64,000 nucleotides of DNA from NCBI GenBank assembly GCA_001298545.1, contig LJCX01000027.1, forward strand, positions 372,001-436,000. Reading direction: 5' to 3'. Source of the DNA: Actinobacteria bacterium OV320 (lineage in GTDB: Bacteria > Actinomycetota > Actinomycetes > Streptomycetales > Streptomycetaceae). Shown here one piece after another: positions 31,416 through 40,271 of this stretch. The notes under the pieces are model-generated. The model searched no databases. It saw nothing but the letters and a program-made list of their open reading frames with translations, and was not told where the DNA came from. The position numbers and the translations under genes were made by a program. Numbering within the stretch: the stretch's first letter is position 1; every line of letters begins with the position of its first letter.

Positions 31416-32084
31416 ATGTCCGAAGTCATCGCCCGCCGCCTGACCGGCCTCGCCGCCCTCGTCGCCGCGGTCGCGCTCATCGTCCAGGTGCCGCTCTACT
31501 TCGTCTACGACGGCCCGCCGCCGGACGGCAACGTCCTGTCCCGGCTGCTCATCGGGATCGTCGCGCTGGCCTCCCTGGTCGTGTTCGTGACGGCGTTGCG
31601 CGAACTGGTCGGCCGGGTGAGTCCCGCCCACGCGTGGGCCGGCTCCCTCGCCTTCGCCACGGGCCTCGTCTACGCCACGATCACGCTGGTCTCGATGGGC
31701 CTCGAGGCCGGCGCGGTCATCGCCGCCGACCACCCGATCGACCCGACCATCGACGTCAGTGGCACCTACATCCTCTACGGGTCGATCTCCAAGCTGATGC
31801 TGGCGCTCTTCCTGACCGCGCTGGGCCAGGCCGTCACCCGCGCGCGCCTGCTGCCGCGCTGGACCGGCCGCTCGGCCTACGTCCTGGCCGGGATCAACCT
31901 GGCCTTCGTGCCCTCCCTGTTCTTCGGCAACGACCCCGCGTTCTTCTACGCGGCGAACGGCTGGGGCACGACCGCCCTGCTGGGGGCCGTCCTCAGCTAC
32001 TGGCTGCTGGCCCTGGGTGTCTGCGTCTACCGCAGCGCGGCACGCGTCGCCCCGGTGGCCGGGACACCGGCACCACGGCACTGA
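31416..32084 (+). CDS. DUF4386-type membrane protein
   Basis: The 222-residue protein has about six hydrophobic segments, starting RRLTGLAALVAAVALIVQVPLYFVY and including LLIGIVALASLVVFVTALREL, GSLAFATGLVYATITLVSMGLEAGAV and a C-terminal WGTTALLGAVLSYWLLALGVCVY. The pattern matches DUF4386, an uncharacterised actinobacterial and firmicute membrane family. The ATG at 31416 follows a weak GGGGACC. It stands alone between two LacI-controlled units and gives no hint of function. Confidence 0.75.
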   Translation: MSEVIARRLTGLAALVAAVALIVQVPLYFVYDGPPPDGNVLSRLLIGIVALASLVVFVTALRELVGRVSPAHAWAGSLAFATGLVYATITLVSMGLEAGAVIAADHPIDPTIDVSGTYILYGSISKLMLALFLTALGQAVTRARLLPRWTGRSAYVLAGINLAFVPSLFFGNDPAFFYAANGWGTTALLGAVLSYWLLALGVCVYRSAARVAPVAGTPAPRH

Positions 32085-32143
32085 GCGCGCACCGAGCGGT
32101 CGGTGCAGCCCGCACCCCGCCCCGCCCTCGTCTGCGGCCGACC

Positions 32144-33178
32144 TCAGCCGGCCGCAGGCGGGGGCGGCAGGTTGTACGGGGTGACCACCTGGATCGCCGA
32201 CGGCAGCGGGGGCCCGGCCGGCGGCAGCGCGCCGTGCGCCCGCATCACGGTGTGGCAGGCCTCGCGCACGTCGCGGCGCAGGTCGTGGTGGAGGACGGCG
32301 GACAGCCGGTGCCCGCGCAGCAGCCGGGTGTTGTCGTGGTCGAGGTCGTGCGCGACGAACACGTGGCACTCCCGGCCGAGATCGGCGAAGGCGCGCAGGG
32401 TGGCGTCGTTCCCGCCGCCGATGGAGTAGACGGCACGGATGTCCCGGTCGCGTTCCAGCGCGGCCCGGACCAGCTCGTACTGCGTGGCGTCCAGCCCCTG
32501 CCCCTCGGCGATCTCGACCAGCGTGCGCTCGGGATCTCGGGCCCGCATCACGCTGCGGAATCCCATCTCGCGCTCCTCCTCGTTGCGGAAGAAGCCGCTG
32601 CTCAGGCTGGTGAGCACATTGCCGGGGCGGTCACCGAGCCACTGGCCCATGAGGTAGGCGGCGGTGGCGCCGGCGGCCCGGTCGTCGATCCCGACGTAGG
32701 CGAGACGGGCGCTGGCCGGCAGATCCGTGACCAGGGTGACGACCGGAATCCCGGCGGCGACGAGCCGGCCGACGGCGGCGTTCGTCTCGGGCACGTCCGG
32801 CGCCTTGAGGACGACCCCCTGCGAGCCGCGCCGGGCTATCCGGTCGAGAGTGGCGATCTGCTCCTGGACCGGTCCGGTCTCCCGGAAGTGGAAGCGGGAG
32901 CGCAGCACGGCCGGGTGCAGCGAGGGCAGTTCGGCCTCGAGAGCGGCCCGGACGGCGGTGGTGAACCGTTCCGGCGCCTGCATCACGATGTCGACCATGA
33001 AGGTGCGCCCGACGAGCCTGACCTGGGTGCGCTGCCGGTCCAGGTCGGCGATGGCCCGCTGGACCTCCTGCACGGTGGACTCCCGCACCCCTCCCCTGCC
33101 GTTCAGCACCCGGTCGACGGTGGCCTCGCTCAGACCCGCCTGACGTGCGATCTCCCGGATGGGAAAGGGGTGGCCCAC
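32144..33178 (-). CDS. LacI-family transcriptional regulator (sugar-type)
   Basis: The 344-residue protein begins at GTG 33178, directly preceded by GGAGGAG. An apparent ATG 43 codons upstream is rejected because that extension has no ribosome-binding site and reads poorly. The HTH is HPFPIREIARQAGLSEATVDRVLNGRGGVRESTVQEVQRA and the effector domain is of the periplasmic-binding type 4 class (VDIVMQAPERFTTAVRAALE, YVGIDDRAAGATAAYLMGQWL). It is divergent from the PhyH-SDR-IolG genes, and a perfect 12-bp palindrome lies between them. Confidence 0.86.
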   Translation of the reverse strand: MGHPFPIREIARQAGLSEATVDRVLNGRGGVRESTVQEVQRAIADLDRQRTQVRLVGRTFMVDIVMQAPERFTTAVRAALEAELPSLHPAVLRSRFHFRETGPVQEQIATLDRIARRGSQGVVLKAPDVPETNAAVGRLVAAGIPVVTLVTDLPASARLAYVGIDDRAAGATAAYLMGQWLGDRPGNVLTSLSSGFFRNEEEREMGFRSVMRARDPERTLVEIAEGQGLDATQYELVRAALERDRDIRAVYSIGGGNDATLRAFADLGRECHVFVAHDLDHDNTRLLRGHRLSAVLHHDLRRDVREACHTVMRAHGALPPAGPPLPSAIQVVTPYNLPPPPAAG

Positions 33179-33242
33179 GGAAAGCTCCTCCGGGATCTGC
33201 TTGAGGGGTTTTTGATGGCCGTCTGCTGGTTGTTCGACGGGT

Positions 33243-33254
33243 TTGTCATGACAA
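33243..33254. promoter_or_regulatory. Perfect palindrome TTGTCATGACAA, candidate LacI operator
   Basis: All 12 bases are self-complementary. It lies in the 118-bp divergent gap, 43 bp before the PhyH start and 65 bp before the lacI start. A TTGATGGC/GCCATCGAA pair flanks it more loosely. Position makes it the best operator candidate for the neighbouring LacI protein. Confidence 0.5.
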
Positions 33255-33296
33255 GAATGGCAGCACTGAGCCGCCATTGCCATCGAAGGGACGACG

Positions 33297-34463
33297 ATGT
33301 CCTTCACCTCCTTGCGAGGTCAAGCCTGGCTGACCGAGCAGGACTGCGACCTCGACACCTTCCGCCCGCTCGTCGAACGCACCACCGACCTCGCCGACTT
33401 CCCGCACGCCTCGGCGGTGCAGGGGAACGTCCTCGTCTACGACAGTGAGCGGCTGCGCGCCCCCGGGACGGACCGCGCGGTCCGCGCCGAGCTGGTGCGG
33501 GCCCTGAGCGACGGCCCCGGAGTCGTCGTCTTCCGTGACGCCTTCCCCGATCCGGCGGTCGTCGACCGGGCCACCGCCGTCTTCGACGCGCTCATCGCCG
33601 AGCAGCGCGCCTCGGGCGCGACCGCCGGGGACCACTTCGCGAAGCCCGGCTCCAACGATCGCGTCTGGAACGCCCTGGAGAAGGCCGCCCTGCGTGACCC
33701 GGAGGCGTTCGCCGACTACTACGCCAACGACATCCTGGCGCTGGCGGCCCGGGCCTGGCTCGGCCCGGGCTACCAGATGACGTCCCAGGTCAACGTGGTC
33801 AACCCGGGCGGCCAGGCGCAGAGCGTGCACCGCGACTACCACCTCGGTTTCCTCTCCGACGCGCGGGCCGCGGCCTACCCGGCGCACGTCCACCGGCTCT
33901 CCCCCGTGCTCACCCTCCAGGGCGCCGTCGCGCACGGCGACATGCCCGTGGAGTCCGGACCCACGCTGTACCTGCCGTACTCACAGACGTACGAGCCCGG
34001 CTACCTGGCGTGGCGCAGGCCCGAGTTCCAGGAGTACTTCGAGAAGAACCGGGTCCAACTGCCGCTGGCGAAGGGCGACGCCGCGTTCTTCAACCCGGCC
34101 GTCTTCCACGCCGCCGGCACCAACCGCACCACCGACGTACGCCGGATGGCCAACCTGCTCCAGGTGTCCTCGGCCTTCGGGCGCGCGATGGAGACCGTGG
34201 ACCGGGAGGCCGTGGCGAACGCGGTCTACCCCGTGCTGCTGGAGCGCCGGGCACGGGGCGTGGACGAGGAGTGGCTGGAGCGTGTCGTCGCCGCGAGCGC
34301 CGAGGGCTATCCCTTCCCCACCAACCTCGACAGCGACCCGCCCGTCGACGGCCTCGCCCCGCCCGCGCAGGCGGACCTCGTACGGCGGGCACTGCACGAG
34401 GAGTGGACCCCGCAGGCACTCCGGGACGAGCTGCGGGCCTGCGCCCTGCGGCGCACGAGCTGA
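33297..34463 (+). CDS. Phytanoyl-CoA dioxygenase (PhyH)-family Fe(II)/2-oxoglutarate oxygenase
   Basis: The 388-residue protein has a double-stranded beta-helix core with the iron triad His-x-Asp in SVHRDYHLGF and a distal His in NPAVFHAAGTNRT; a downstream Arg (DVRRMANLLQ) would bind 2-oxoglutarate. PhyH proteins hydroxylate aliphatic or sugar-like substrates. The ATG at 33297 follows GAAGGGACGACG. It leads a plus-strand set with an SDR (15 bp later) and an IolG-like dehydrogenase, under likely LacI control, suggesting oxidation of an unusual sugar, cyclitol or phosphonate-like compound. The exact substrate is not visible. Confidence 0.83.
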   Translation: MSFTSLRGQAWLTEQDCDLDTFRPLVERTTDLADFPHASAVQGNVLVYDSERLRAPGTDRAVRAELVRALSDGPGVVVFRDAFPDPAVVDRATAVFDALIAEQRASGATAGDHFAKPGSNDRVWNALEKAALRDPEAFADYYANDILALAARAWLGPGYQMTSQVNVVNPGGQAQSVHRDYHLGFLSDARAAAYPAHVHRLSPVLTLQGAVAHGDMPVESGPTLYLPYSQTYEPGYLAWRRPEFQEYFEKNRVQLPLAKGDAAFFNPAVFHAAGTNRTTDVRRMANLLQVSSAFGRAMETVDREAVANAVYPVLLERRARGVDEEWLERVVAASAEGYPFPTNLDSDPPVDGLAPPAQADLVRRALHEEWTPQALRDELRACALRRTS

Positions 34464-34477
34464 AAGGACCTCCCTCC

Positions 34478-35254
34478 ATGGGACTTCTCGACGACAAGGT
34501 CGTCCTCGTCAACGGCGGCAGCCAGGGCGTCGGCGCGGCCGTCGCCCGGGCCGCCGTCCGTGAGGGCGCCCTGGTCGCCGTCACCGGACGGCGGCCGGAA
34601 GCGGGCGAGGCGCTGGTGGCGGAGCTGACCGCCGCCGGCGGCAAGGCGCTCTTCGTCCGGGCCGACCTCTCCGACGCCGGACAGGCGAAGGGGGCGGTGG
34701 CCGAGACGGTGGCCTCCTACGGCCGCGTCGACTGCCTGGTGAACTCGGCGGGGCTGACCACCCGGGGCACGCTGCTCGACACCACGCCCGAACTGTTCGA
34801 CCAGCACATCGCGATCAACCTGAAGGCGCCGTTCTTCGCCATGCAGGCGGCCGTCGCGGACATGCTGGCCCGCGAGGCGCCCGGCACGGTCGTCAACATC
34901 ATCACCTCTTCGGCCCACGGCGGTCAGCCGTTCCTCGCGCCGTACGTCGCCGCGAAGGCCGGTCTGATCGGCCTGACCCGCAATGCGGCGCACGCGCACC
35001 GCTTCGACCGGGTCCGGATCAACGGCCTCAACATCGGCTGGACGGCCACCGAGGGCGAGGACGCGACACAGAAGGCGTTCCACGACGCCGGGGACGACTG
35101 GCGTGAGCAGGCCGCCGCACGACTGCCGATGGGCAAGCTGGGCCAGCCGGACGAGATCGCCGACTTCGTGGTGTTCCTGCTGTCCGAGCGGTCGGGCGTG
35201 GTCACCGGTTCGGTGATCGACTGGGACCAGAACGTGCTCGGCGGCCTGGACTGA
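34478..35254 (+). CDS. Short-chain dehydrogenase/reductase (SDR)
   Basis: The 258-residue protein has VVLVNGGSQGVGAAVARAA as a variant nucleotide motif, CLVNSAGL for the NNAG position, a catalytic Ser in IITSSAHGG, and the Tyr-Lys pair in APYVAAKAG. The C-terminus DWDQNVLGGLD is typical of classical SDRs. It starts 15 bp after the PhyH gene with AAAGGACC upstream of the ATG at 34478 and is therefore co-transcribed. It probably oxidises or reduces the hydroxylated product of the PhyH enzyme. Confidence 0.87.
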   Translation: MGLLDDKVVLVNGGSQGVGAAVARAAVREGALVAVTGRRPEAGEALVAELTAAGGKALFVRADLSDAGQAKGAVAETVASYGRVDCLVNSAGLTTRGTLLDTTPELFDQHIAINLKAPFFAMQAAVADMLAREAPGTVVNIITSSAHGGQPFLAPYVAAKAGLIGLTRNAAHAHRFDRVRINGLNIGWTATEGEDATQKAFHDAGDDWREQAAARLPMGKLGQPDEIADFVVFLLSERSGVVTGSVIDWDQNVLGGLD

Positions 35255-35293
35255 ACGTCTCGACCCCGCCCAGGCATCCGGAGCCCGTGTTCT

Positions 35294-35353
35294 GAGCCCG
35301 TCCGGCGATCGAGGACGAGCCCGAAGGGCGACGGGGCCCGGGGCAGAACCCCA
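35294..35353. repeat. Streptomyces intergenic repeat (GAGCCCGTCCGGCGAT-type)
   Basis: The approximately 60-bp segment starts GAGCCCGTCCGGCGATCGAG and continues through GACGAGCCCGAAGGGCGACG to CAGAACCCC. I recognise this as a common dispersed element downstream of Streptomyces genes. It contains nested GCCC/GGGC inverted repeats and may also act as a terminator for the SDR transcript or a processing site before iolG. Confidence 0.55.
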
Positions 35354-35396
35354 GCAACAGACAACAACCGAAACCACCAGGAAAGCAGCGGAGCGC

Positions 35397-36401
35397 ATGC
35401 GCATCGGAATCCTCGGCCTCGGCCGCATCGGCGCCTTCCACGCCGAGACCCTCTCCGGACTCGACGCCGTCGGGTCGCTCGTCGTGGCCGACCCCTTCGC
35501 GGAGGCCGCCAAGAAGGCCGCCGAGCGGTTCGGCGCCGAGGTCGCGGACTCCCCCGAGGCCGTGCTGGCCGCCGGGGTGGACGGTGTCGTGGTCGCGGCG
35601 GCGACGGACGCCCACCCGGGCCTGATCCTGGCCGCCGTCGAGGCGGGCATCCCGGTCTTCTGCGAGAAGCCCGTCGCCAGGACCATGAGTGAGGGCGTCC
35701 AGGTCCTCGAGGCCGTCCGGGGCAGTGCCGTCCCCATCCAGATCGGCTACAACCGCCGCTTCGACACGGGCTTCGTCGCCGCGCGGGCGGCCGTGACCTC
35801 GGGCGAGCTGGGCAAGCTGCACACGGTCCGCTCGACCACGCTCGACCCGGCCCCGCCGCCGGCCGCGTACGTCGCCGCCTCCGGGGGCATCTTCCGGGAC
35901 TGTTCCGTGCACGACTTCGACATCATCCGCTGGGTGACCGGCCGTGAGGTGACGGAGGTGTACGCGGTCGGCGGCAACCGGGGCGCCGACTACATCAAGG
36001 CGGCGGGCGACGCCGACACCACCGGCGCGATCCTCACCCTCGACGACGGCACGATCGCGGTGGTCTCCAACTCCCGTCACAACGCCCGGGGTTACGACGT
36101 CCGCATGGAGATCCACGGCTTCACGGACTCGATCGCCGTCGGCCTGGAGGACAAACTGCCGCTGCGCTCGGTGGAGCCCGGTGTGACCTTCCCGGCCGGT
36201 ACCCCGCACGACTTCTTCATGGACCGCTTCACCGCCGCCTACCGCGCCGAACTCACCGCGTTCACCGAGGTCGTGGCCGGCACCCGTACCTCCCCGTGCA
36301 CGATCGAGGACGCCCTGGAGGCGGGCTGGATCGCGGAGGCGTGCACGCTGTCCCTGCGCGAGCACCGGCCGGTGACGATCGCGGAGGTCCGCGCCTCCTG
36401 A
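35397..36401 (+). CDS. iolG: Inositol 2-dehydrogenase-like protein
   Basis: The 334-residue Gfo/Idh/MocA protein begins RIGILGLGRIGAFHAETL, has the catalytic lysine in VFCEKPVA, the IolG-style QIGYNRRFDTGF and GGIFRDCSVHDFDIIRWVTG, where the His and Asp orient the inositol ring. These residues are shared with myo- or scyllo-inositol dehydrogenases that form 2-keto-inositol. The ATG at 35397 follows AGCAGCGGAGCGC. It lies 142 bp after the SDR gene, separated by a repeat element, and may be independently expressed. Inositol use fits the iolC remnant and the Frc-type importer further on, but the other iol genes are absent here. Confidence 0.82.
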   Translation: MRIGILGLGRIGAFHAETLSGLDAVGSLVVADPFAEAAKKAAERFGAEVADSPEAVLAAGVDGVVVAAATDAHPGLILAAVEAGIPVFCEKPVARTMSEGVQVLEAVRGSAVPIQIGYNRRFDTGFVAARAAVTSGELGKLHTVRSTTLDPAPPPAAYVAASGGIFRDCSVHDFDIIRWVTGREVTEVYAVGGNRGADYIKAAGDADTTGAILTLDDGTIAVVSNSRHNARGYDVRMEIHGFTDSIAVGLEDKLPLRSVEPGVTFPAGTPHDFFMDRFTAAYRAELTAFTEVVAGTRTSPCTIEDALEAGWIAEACTLSLREHRPVTIAEVRAS

Positions 36402-36420
36402 GCGCGCCGCATCCGCGCGT

Positions 36421-36457
36421 GAGGGCGGCCGGGGAGAGGTGTTCCCCGGTCGCCCTC
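36421..36457. terminator. Strong bidirectional terminator
   Basis: A 15-bp stem, GAGGGCGGCCGGGGA/TCCCCGGTCGCCCTC, with one G-U-compatible position and a 7-nt loop, lies between the iolG stop (36401) and the stop of the convergent small gene (36463). Confidence 0.8.
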
Positions 36458-36462
36458 CATGC

Positions 36463-36636
36463 TCACAGGCCGTAGCGGACCGCGAACTCGTCCGGGTCGT
36501 AGGCGTCCCGGTCCGGGTCACGCGGGGTGGCCGGCCGCTCCTCGACCATGTCCTGCGGGCGTACTCGCTCGGGCAGCGCGCCGAACCGGGCCCGGCGCCG
36601 GACCTCCGCGGTGCCGGCCTGCTCTTCCTCCTGCAT
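36463..36636 (-). CDS. Small conserved acidic protein of unknown function
   Basis: The 57-residue protein runs from MQEEEQAGTAEVRRRARFG to DPDEFAVRYGL and is highly charged, with no predicted membrane segment. The ATG at 36636 has GGGAGGGTGAG upstream, a strong ribosome-binding site that favours this start over one 10 codons earlier. Third positions are almost all G or C, which supports real coding. No family is recognised. A terminator follows its stop, shared with iolG. Confidence 0.6.
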   Translation of the reverse strand: MQEEEQAGTAEVRRRARFGALPERVRPQDMVEERPATPRDPDRDAYDPDEFAVRYGL

Positions 36637-36687
36637 CTCACCCTCCCCGTCCACGACCGCACACACCTGGTACCTGTCTGAACGTCC

Positions 36688-37950
36688 TCACCTCGCCGCT
36701 GGTTCCGCCGGCAGGTTGAAGACATGGTCCGGGGAGATGATCGTGGTGATCGCGTCGCCGAACAGGGTGCTGGGCTCCTCGTTCTTGTAGTTGATGTCGG
36801 TGTTGAGCACGACGACGAGGGTCGTCCGGGCCGACGGCAGATAGATGGTCAGGGACTCGTAGCCGGGCAGCGAGCCGTTGTGGCCGATCCAGCCCTGCAC
36901 GTTGAAGATGCCGAGACCGTAGCCGGCGCCCGGAATGGGGGTCGGCGGGGTGATCAGGCGCTGCTTCTGGGTGGCGGGGCTGACCATCCGCTCACCGTCG
37001 GGCAGCACGCCCGTGGCCACGGTGCGCGCCCAGACCCGCAGGTCCTCCAGCCGGGAGATCATCGCGCCGGCCGCCCAGCCCCAGGACGGGTCCCAGTCGG
37101 CGGAGTCCTCGACCTTCCCGGTCGCGGTCTGGTCGGTGTAGCCCTGGGAGTGCGGGGTCGGGAACTCGTTGCCGGTCGGGAACAGGGTGTGGTCCAGGCC
37201 CGCCGGGTCCAGGACGTGGTCCTGGATGTAGTCGTTGAGGTGCTGCCCGCTCATCTGCTCGACGACCAGACCGAGCAGGATCAGGTTGGTGTTGCAGTAG
37301 TAGAACTTCTCACCCGGCGGGAACAGCACGGGGTGCTTGAACGAGTAGTCGAGCAGCTGCTGCGGGGTGAACGGCCGCTGCGGGTCGGAGGTCAGCGCCT
37401 TGAAGAAGTCCTCGTCCGCCGAGTAGTTGAACAGTCCGCTGCGCATGCCGGCCAGCTGACGCAGGGTGATCTTGTCGCCGTTCGGTACGCCGTCGATGTA
37501 CTCGCCGATGGTGTCGTCGAGGCCGATCTTCCCCTCGTCGACCAGCTGGAGGATCGCGGTGACGGTGAACGTCTTGGTCTCGCTGCCGATGCGCATGTAG
37601 AGCCCGGGGTCCATCGCCCGGCCGGTGCTCTTGTCGGCGACGCCGAAGGACTTCACGTACTCGCCCTTGCCGGGCGTCCAGATGCCGACGGACACACCGG
37701 GGATGCTCGCCTGCTTCATGACCCGCTGTACGGCGTCGTCGACCTGCTGCTGTACGGCCGGGATGAGTTCGACGACGCCGTCCCCGGACGAGGACGGCGA
37801 AGGTGGTTCGGTGCCGGTGCCGGTGCCGGTGGCGGCGGTGGGGGCCGAGGCCTGCACGGCCATCGCCCCGCCCGCGGTCGGCACCACCAGCGCCCCCACC
37901 GCGGCGGCGACGACTATCCCCCTGCGCAGTCGGATACACGAGTGTGTCAT
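36688..37950 (-). CDS. Secreted serine hydrolase, beta-lactamase/D-Ala-D-Ala carboxypeptidase family
   Basis: The 420-residue protein has a signal peptide (RLRRGIVVAAAVGALVVPTAGGAMA) and a Pro/Thr/Ser linker, then a class C beta-lactamase-like domain. The nucleophile tetrad is SETK in MRIGSETKTFT, the second motif is YCN in FYYCNTNLILLG, and the third is HNG in WIGHNGSLPGY. Such proteins act as carboxypeptidases, esterases or amidases on the cell surface. The ATG at 37950 has GGGAGCG upstream and gives the best signal peptide. It is monocistronic. Confidence 0.87.
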   Translation of the reverse strand: MTHSCIRLRRGIVVAAAVGALVVPTAGGAMAVQASAPTAATGTGTGTEPPSPSSSGDGVVELIPAVQQQVDDAVQRVMKQASIPGVSVGIWTPGKGEYVKSFGVADKSTGRAMDPGLYMRIGSETKTFTVTAILQLVDEGKIGLDDTIGEYIDGVPNGDKITLRQLAGMRSGLFNYSADEDFFKALTSDPQRPFTPQQLLDYSFKHPVLFPPGEKFYYCNTNLILLGLVVEQMSGQHLNDYIQDHVLDPAGLDHTLFPTGNEFPTPHSQGYTDQTATGKVEDSADWDPSWGWAAGAMISRLEDLRVWARTVATGVLPDGERMVSPATQKQRLITPPTPIPGAGYGLGIFNVQGWIGHNGSLPGYESLTIYLPSARTTLVVVLNTDINYKNEEPSTLFGDAITTIISPDHVFNLPAEPAAR

Positions 37951-38008
37951 GGGCTCGCTCCCGTATGAGGAGGTTTCCGCCGCAGGCCACAGCCGCACCA
38001 GGGGGCAC

Positions 38009-38024
38009 GGGCCGCATGCGGCCC
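38009..38024. other. 16-bp perfect palindrome GGGCCGCATGCGGCCC
   Basis: The self-complementary sequence lies in the 324-bp gap between the serine hydrolase start and the ATPase stop, 79 bp past the end of the small reading frame at 38103. It may be a hairpin terminator for that frame or for the ABC operon, or an operator for the hydrolase gene. Confidence 0.35.
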
Positions 38025-38102
38025 ATCACCACCACGATACGAGCGCGGGCGCGCCGCCGCCTGTCGGCGACGGCGCGACGCGCGTGGCACCCCGGTCCCG
38101 GG

Positions 38103-38246
38103 TCAGACCCCGCAGGAGCGCGGGAACTTCCGGGTGTGCGCCGCGACGGGCGGCGGGCGGTCCGGCTCGCACAGGTGCCTGTCCTGCTCCACGATCGCGA
38201 ACAGTTCGAAGCCGAGCCGCAGCTCCGCGGTCAGGATCGGCTCCAA
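38103..38246 (-). pseudogene. Short coding-like frame without a normal start, possible gene remnant
   Basis: Between the ATPase stop and the serine hydrolase there is a minus-strand frame ending at 38103 whose codons are nearly all G/C-ending, as in real genes here. It reads EPILTAELRLGFELFAIVEQD and later HTRKFPRSCGV. No ATG or GTG with a ribosome-binding site is available; only a TTG at 38246 could start it, and the frame opens inside the 3' end of the ATPase gene. It is either a TTG-started 47-residue protein or the C-terminal remnant of a lost gene. I do not recognise the family. Confidence 0.4.
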
Positions 38247-38274
38247 CTCCGGTATACCGGCGGGCTGCGCCGGG

Positions 38275-39189
<915 letters not shown>

Positions 39190-39194
39190 TCGGG

Positions 39195-40271
39195 TCACCT
39201 CCGGGTGGCCGTGCGCTGGACCCACAGATTGATGAGGACGGCGCCGAGGAGCATGACGCCGAGGAAGGCTTTGAACCAGTCGGGGTTCCAGCCCGCGTAG
39301 ACGATGCCCTGCTGCACCATCCCGAACATGAACGCCCCGAAGACCGGGCCGATCGCCGAGCCGGCGCCGCCGGTCAGCAGACAGCCGCCGATGACCGCCG
39401 CCGAGATGTAGATCAGCTCCTGCCCGACACCCTCGCCGGACTGCACCGTGTTGAACGTGAACAGCTGGTGCATCCCGACGAACCAGGCACCGAAACCGAC
39501 CAGCATGAACAGCGAGATCTTCGTGAACGTCACGGGCACGCCGACCGCCCGCGCGCTCTCCTTGTTACCGCCCACCGCGAAGACCCAGTTGCCGTACTTC
39601 GTCCGCAGCAGGACCCAGGTGGCGATCGCCGCGAAGACCAGCCAGTACACGATGGTGATCTTCACCTGGACGCCGCCGACGTCGAAGGACGAGGCGAAGA
39701 CCTTCCTCGCCTGGCCGAAGCCGTCCATGTCGCTGATGTCGTCGGTGGCCACGTTGGTGGTGACCAGCTTGGTCACCGCGAGGTTCACACCCTGGAGGAT
39801 CAGGAACGTGCCCAGGGTGATCAGGAAGCTCGGCAGCCCGGTCTTGACGACCATCCAGCCGTTGAGGAAGCCGATCCCGAGGGACACCAGCAGGGCGACG
39901 ACCACACCGACCCACACGTTCATGGTGAGTTGGTAGCTGAGCATGGACGCGGTGAGCGCCGAGGTGATGACGGCGACACCGGCCGACAGGTCGAACTCGC
40001 CGCCGATCATCAGCAGCGCCACCGGCAGTGCCATGATCCCGATCGTCGACGACTGATACAGGATGTTGGCCATCGAACTGCCGTCACGCACCGGCGGCGC
40101 CGCGATCAGGAAGAACACGTACACCGCGACCGCACCGAGGAACACCCCCACCTCGGGGCGGGCCAACAGCCGCAGGGCCAGCGGGCGTTGCTTGGTCCGG
40201 CCGTCGCTCTCCTTGCGGCCGGGGGCCGGCGGTGTGGTCACCGCCGGCTCGGCATGGTGGGTCATGCTCAT
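39195..40271 (-). CDS. Frc/Rbs-type sugar ABC transporter permease
   Basis: The 358-residue protein has about ten hydrophobic segments with hallmark IGGEFDLSAGVAVITSAL, FLNGWMVVKTGLPSFLITLGTFLILQG, VGGNKESARAVGVPV and GGCLLTGGAGSAIGPVFGA, matching FrcC and RbsC. The ATG at 40271 overlaps the binding-protein stop (TGATG), giving translational coupling; ATG at 40265 is an alternative. It forms the channel of the importer with the ATPase at 38275 and the lipoprotein at 40271. Confidence 0.86.
   Translation of the reverse strand: MSMTHHAEPAVTTPPAPGRKESDGRTKQRPLALRLLARPEVGVFLGAVAVYVFFLIAAPPVRDGSSMANILYQSSTIGIMALPVALLMIGGEFDLSAGVAVITSALTASMLSYQLTMNVWVGVVVALLVSLGIGFLNGWMVVKTGLPSFLITLGTFLILQGVNLAVTKLVTTNVATDDISDMDGFGQARKVFASSFDVGGVQVKITIVYWLVFAAIATWVLLRTKYGNWVFAVGGNKESARAVGVPVTFTKISLFMLVGFGAWFVGMHQLFTFNTVQSGEGVGQELIYISAAVIGGCLLTGGAGSAIGPVFGAFMFGMVQQGIVYAGWNPDWFKAFLGVMLLGAVLINLWVQRTATRR

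Noticed and set aside
35294..35353. Riboswitch or structured leader before iolG
   Set aside because: The segment matches a dispersed Streptomyces intergenic element and lacks any riboswitch core I recognise.
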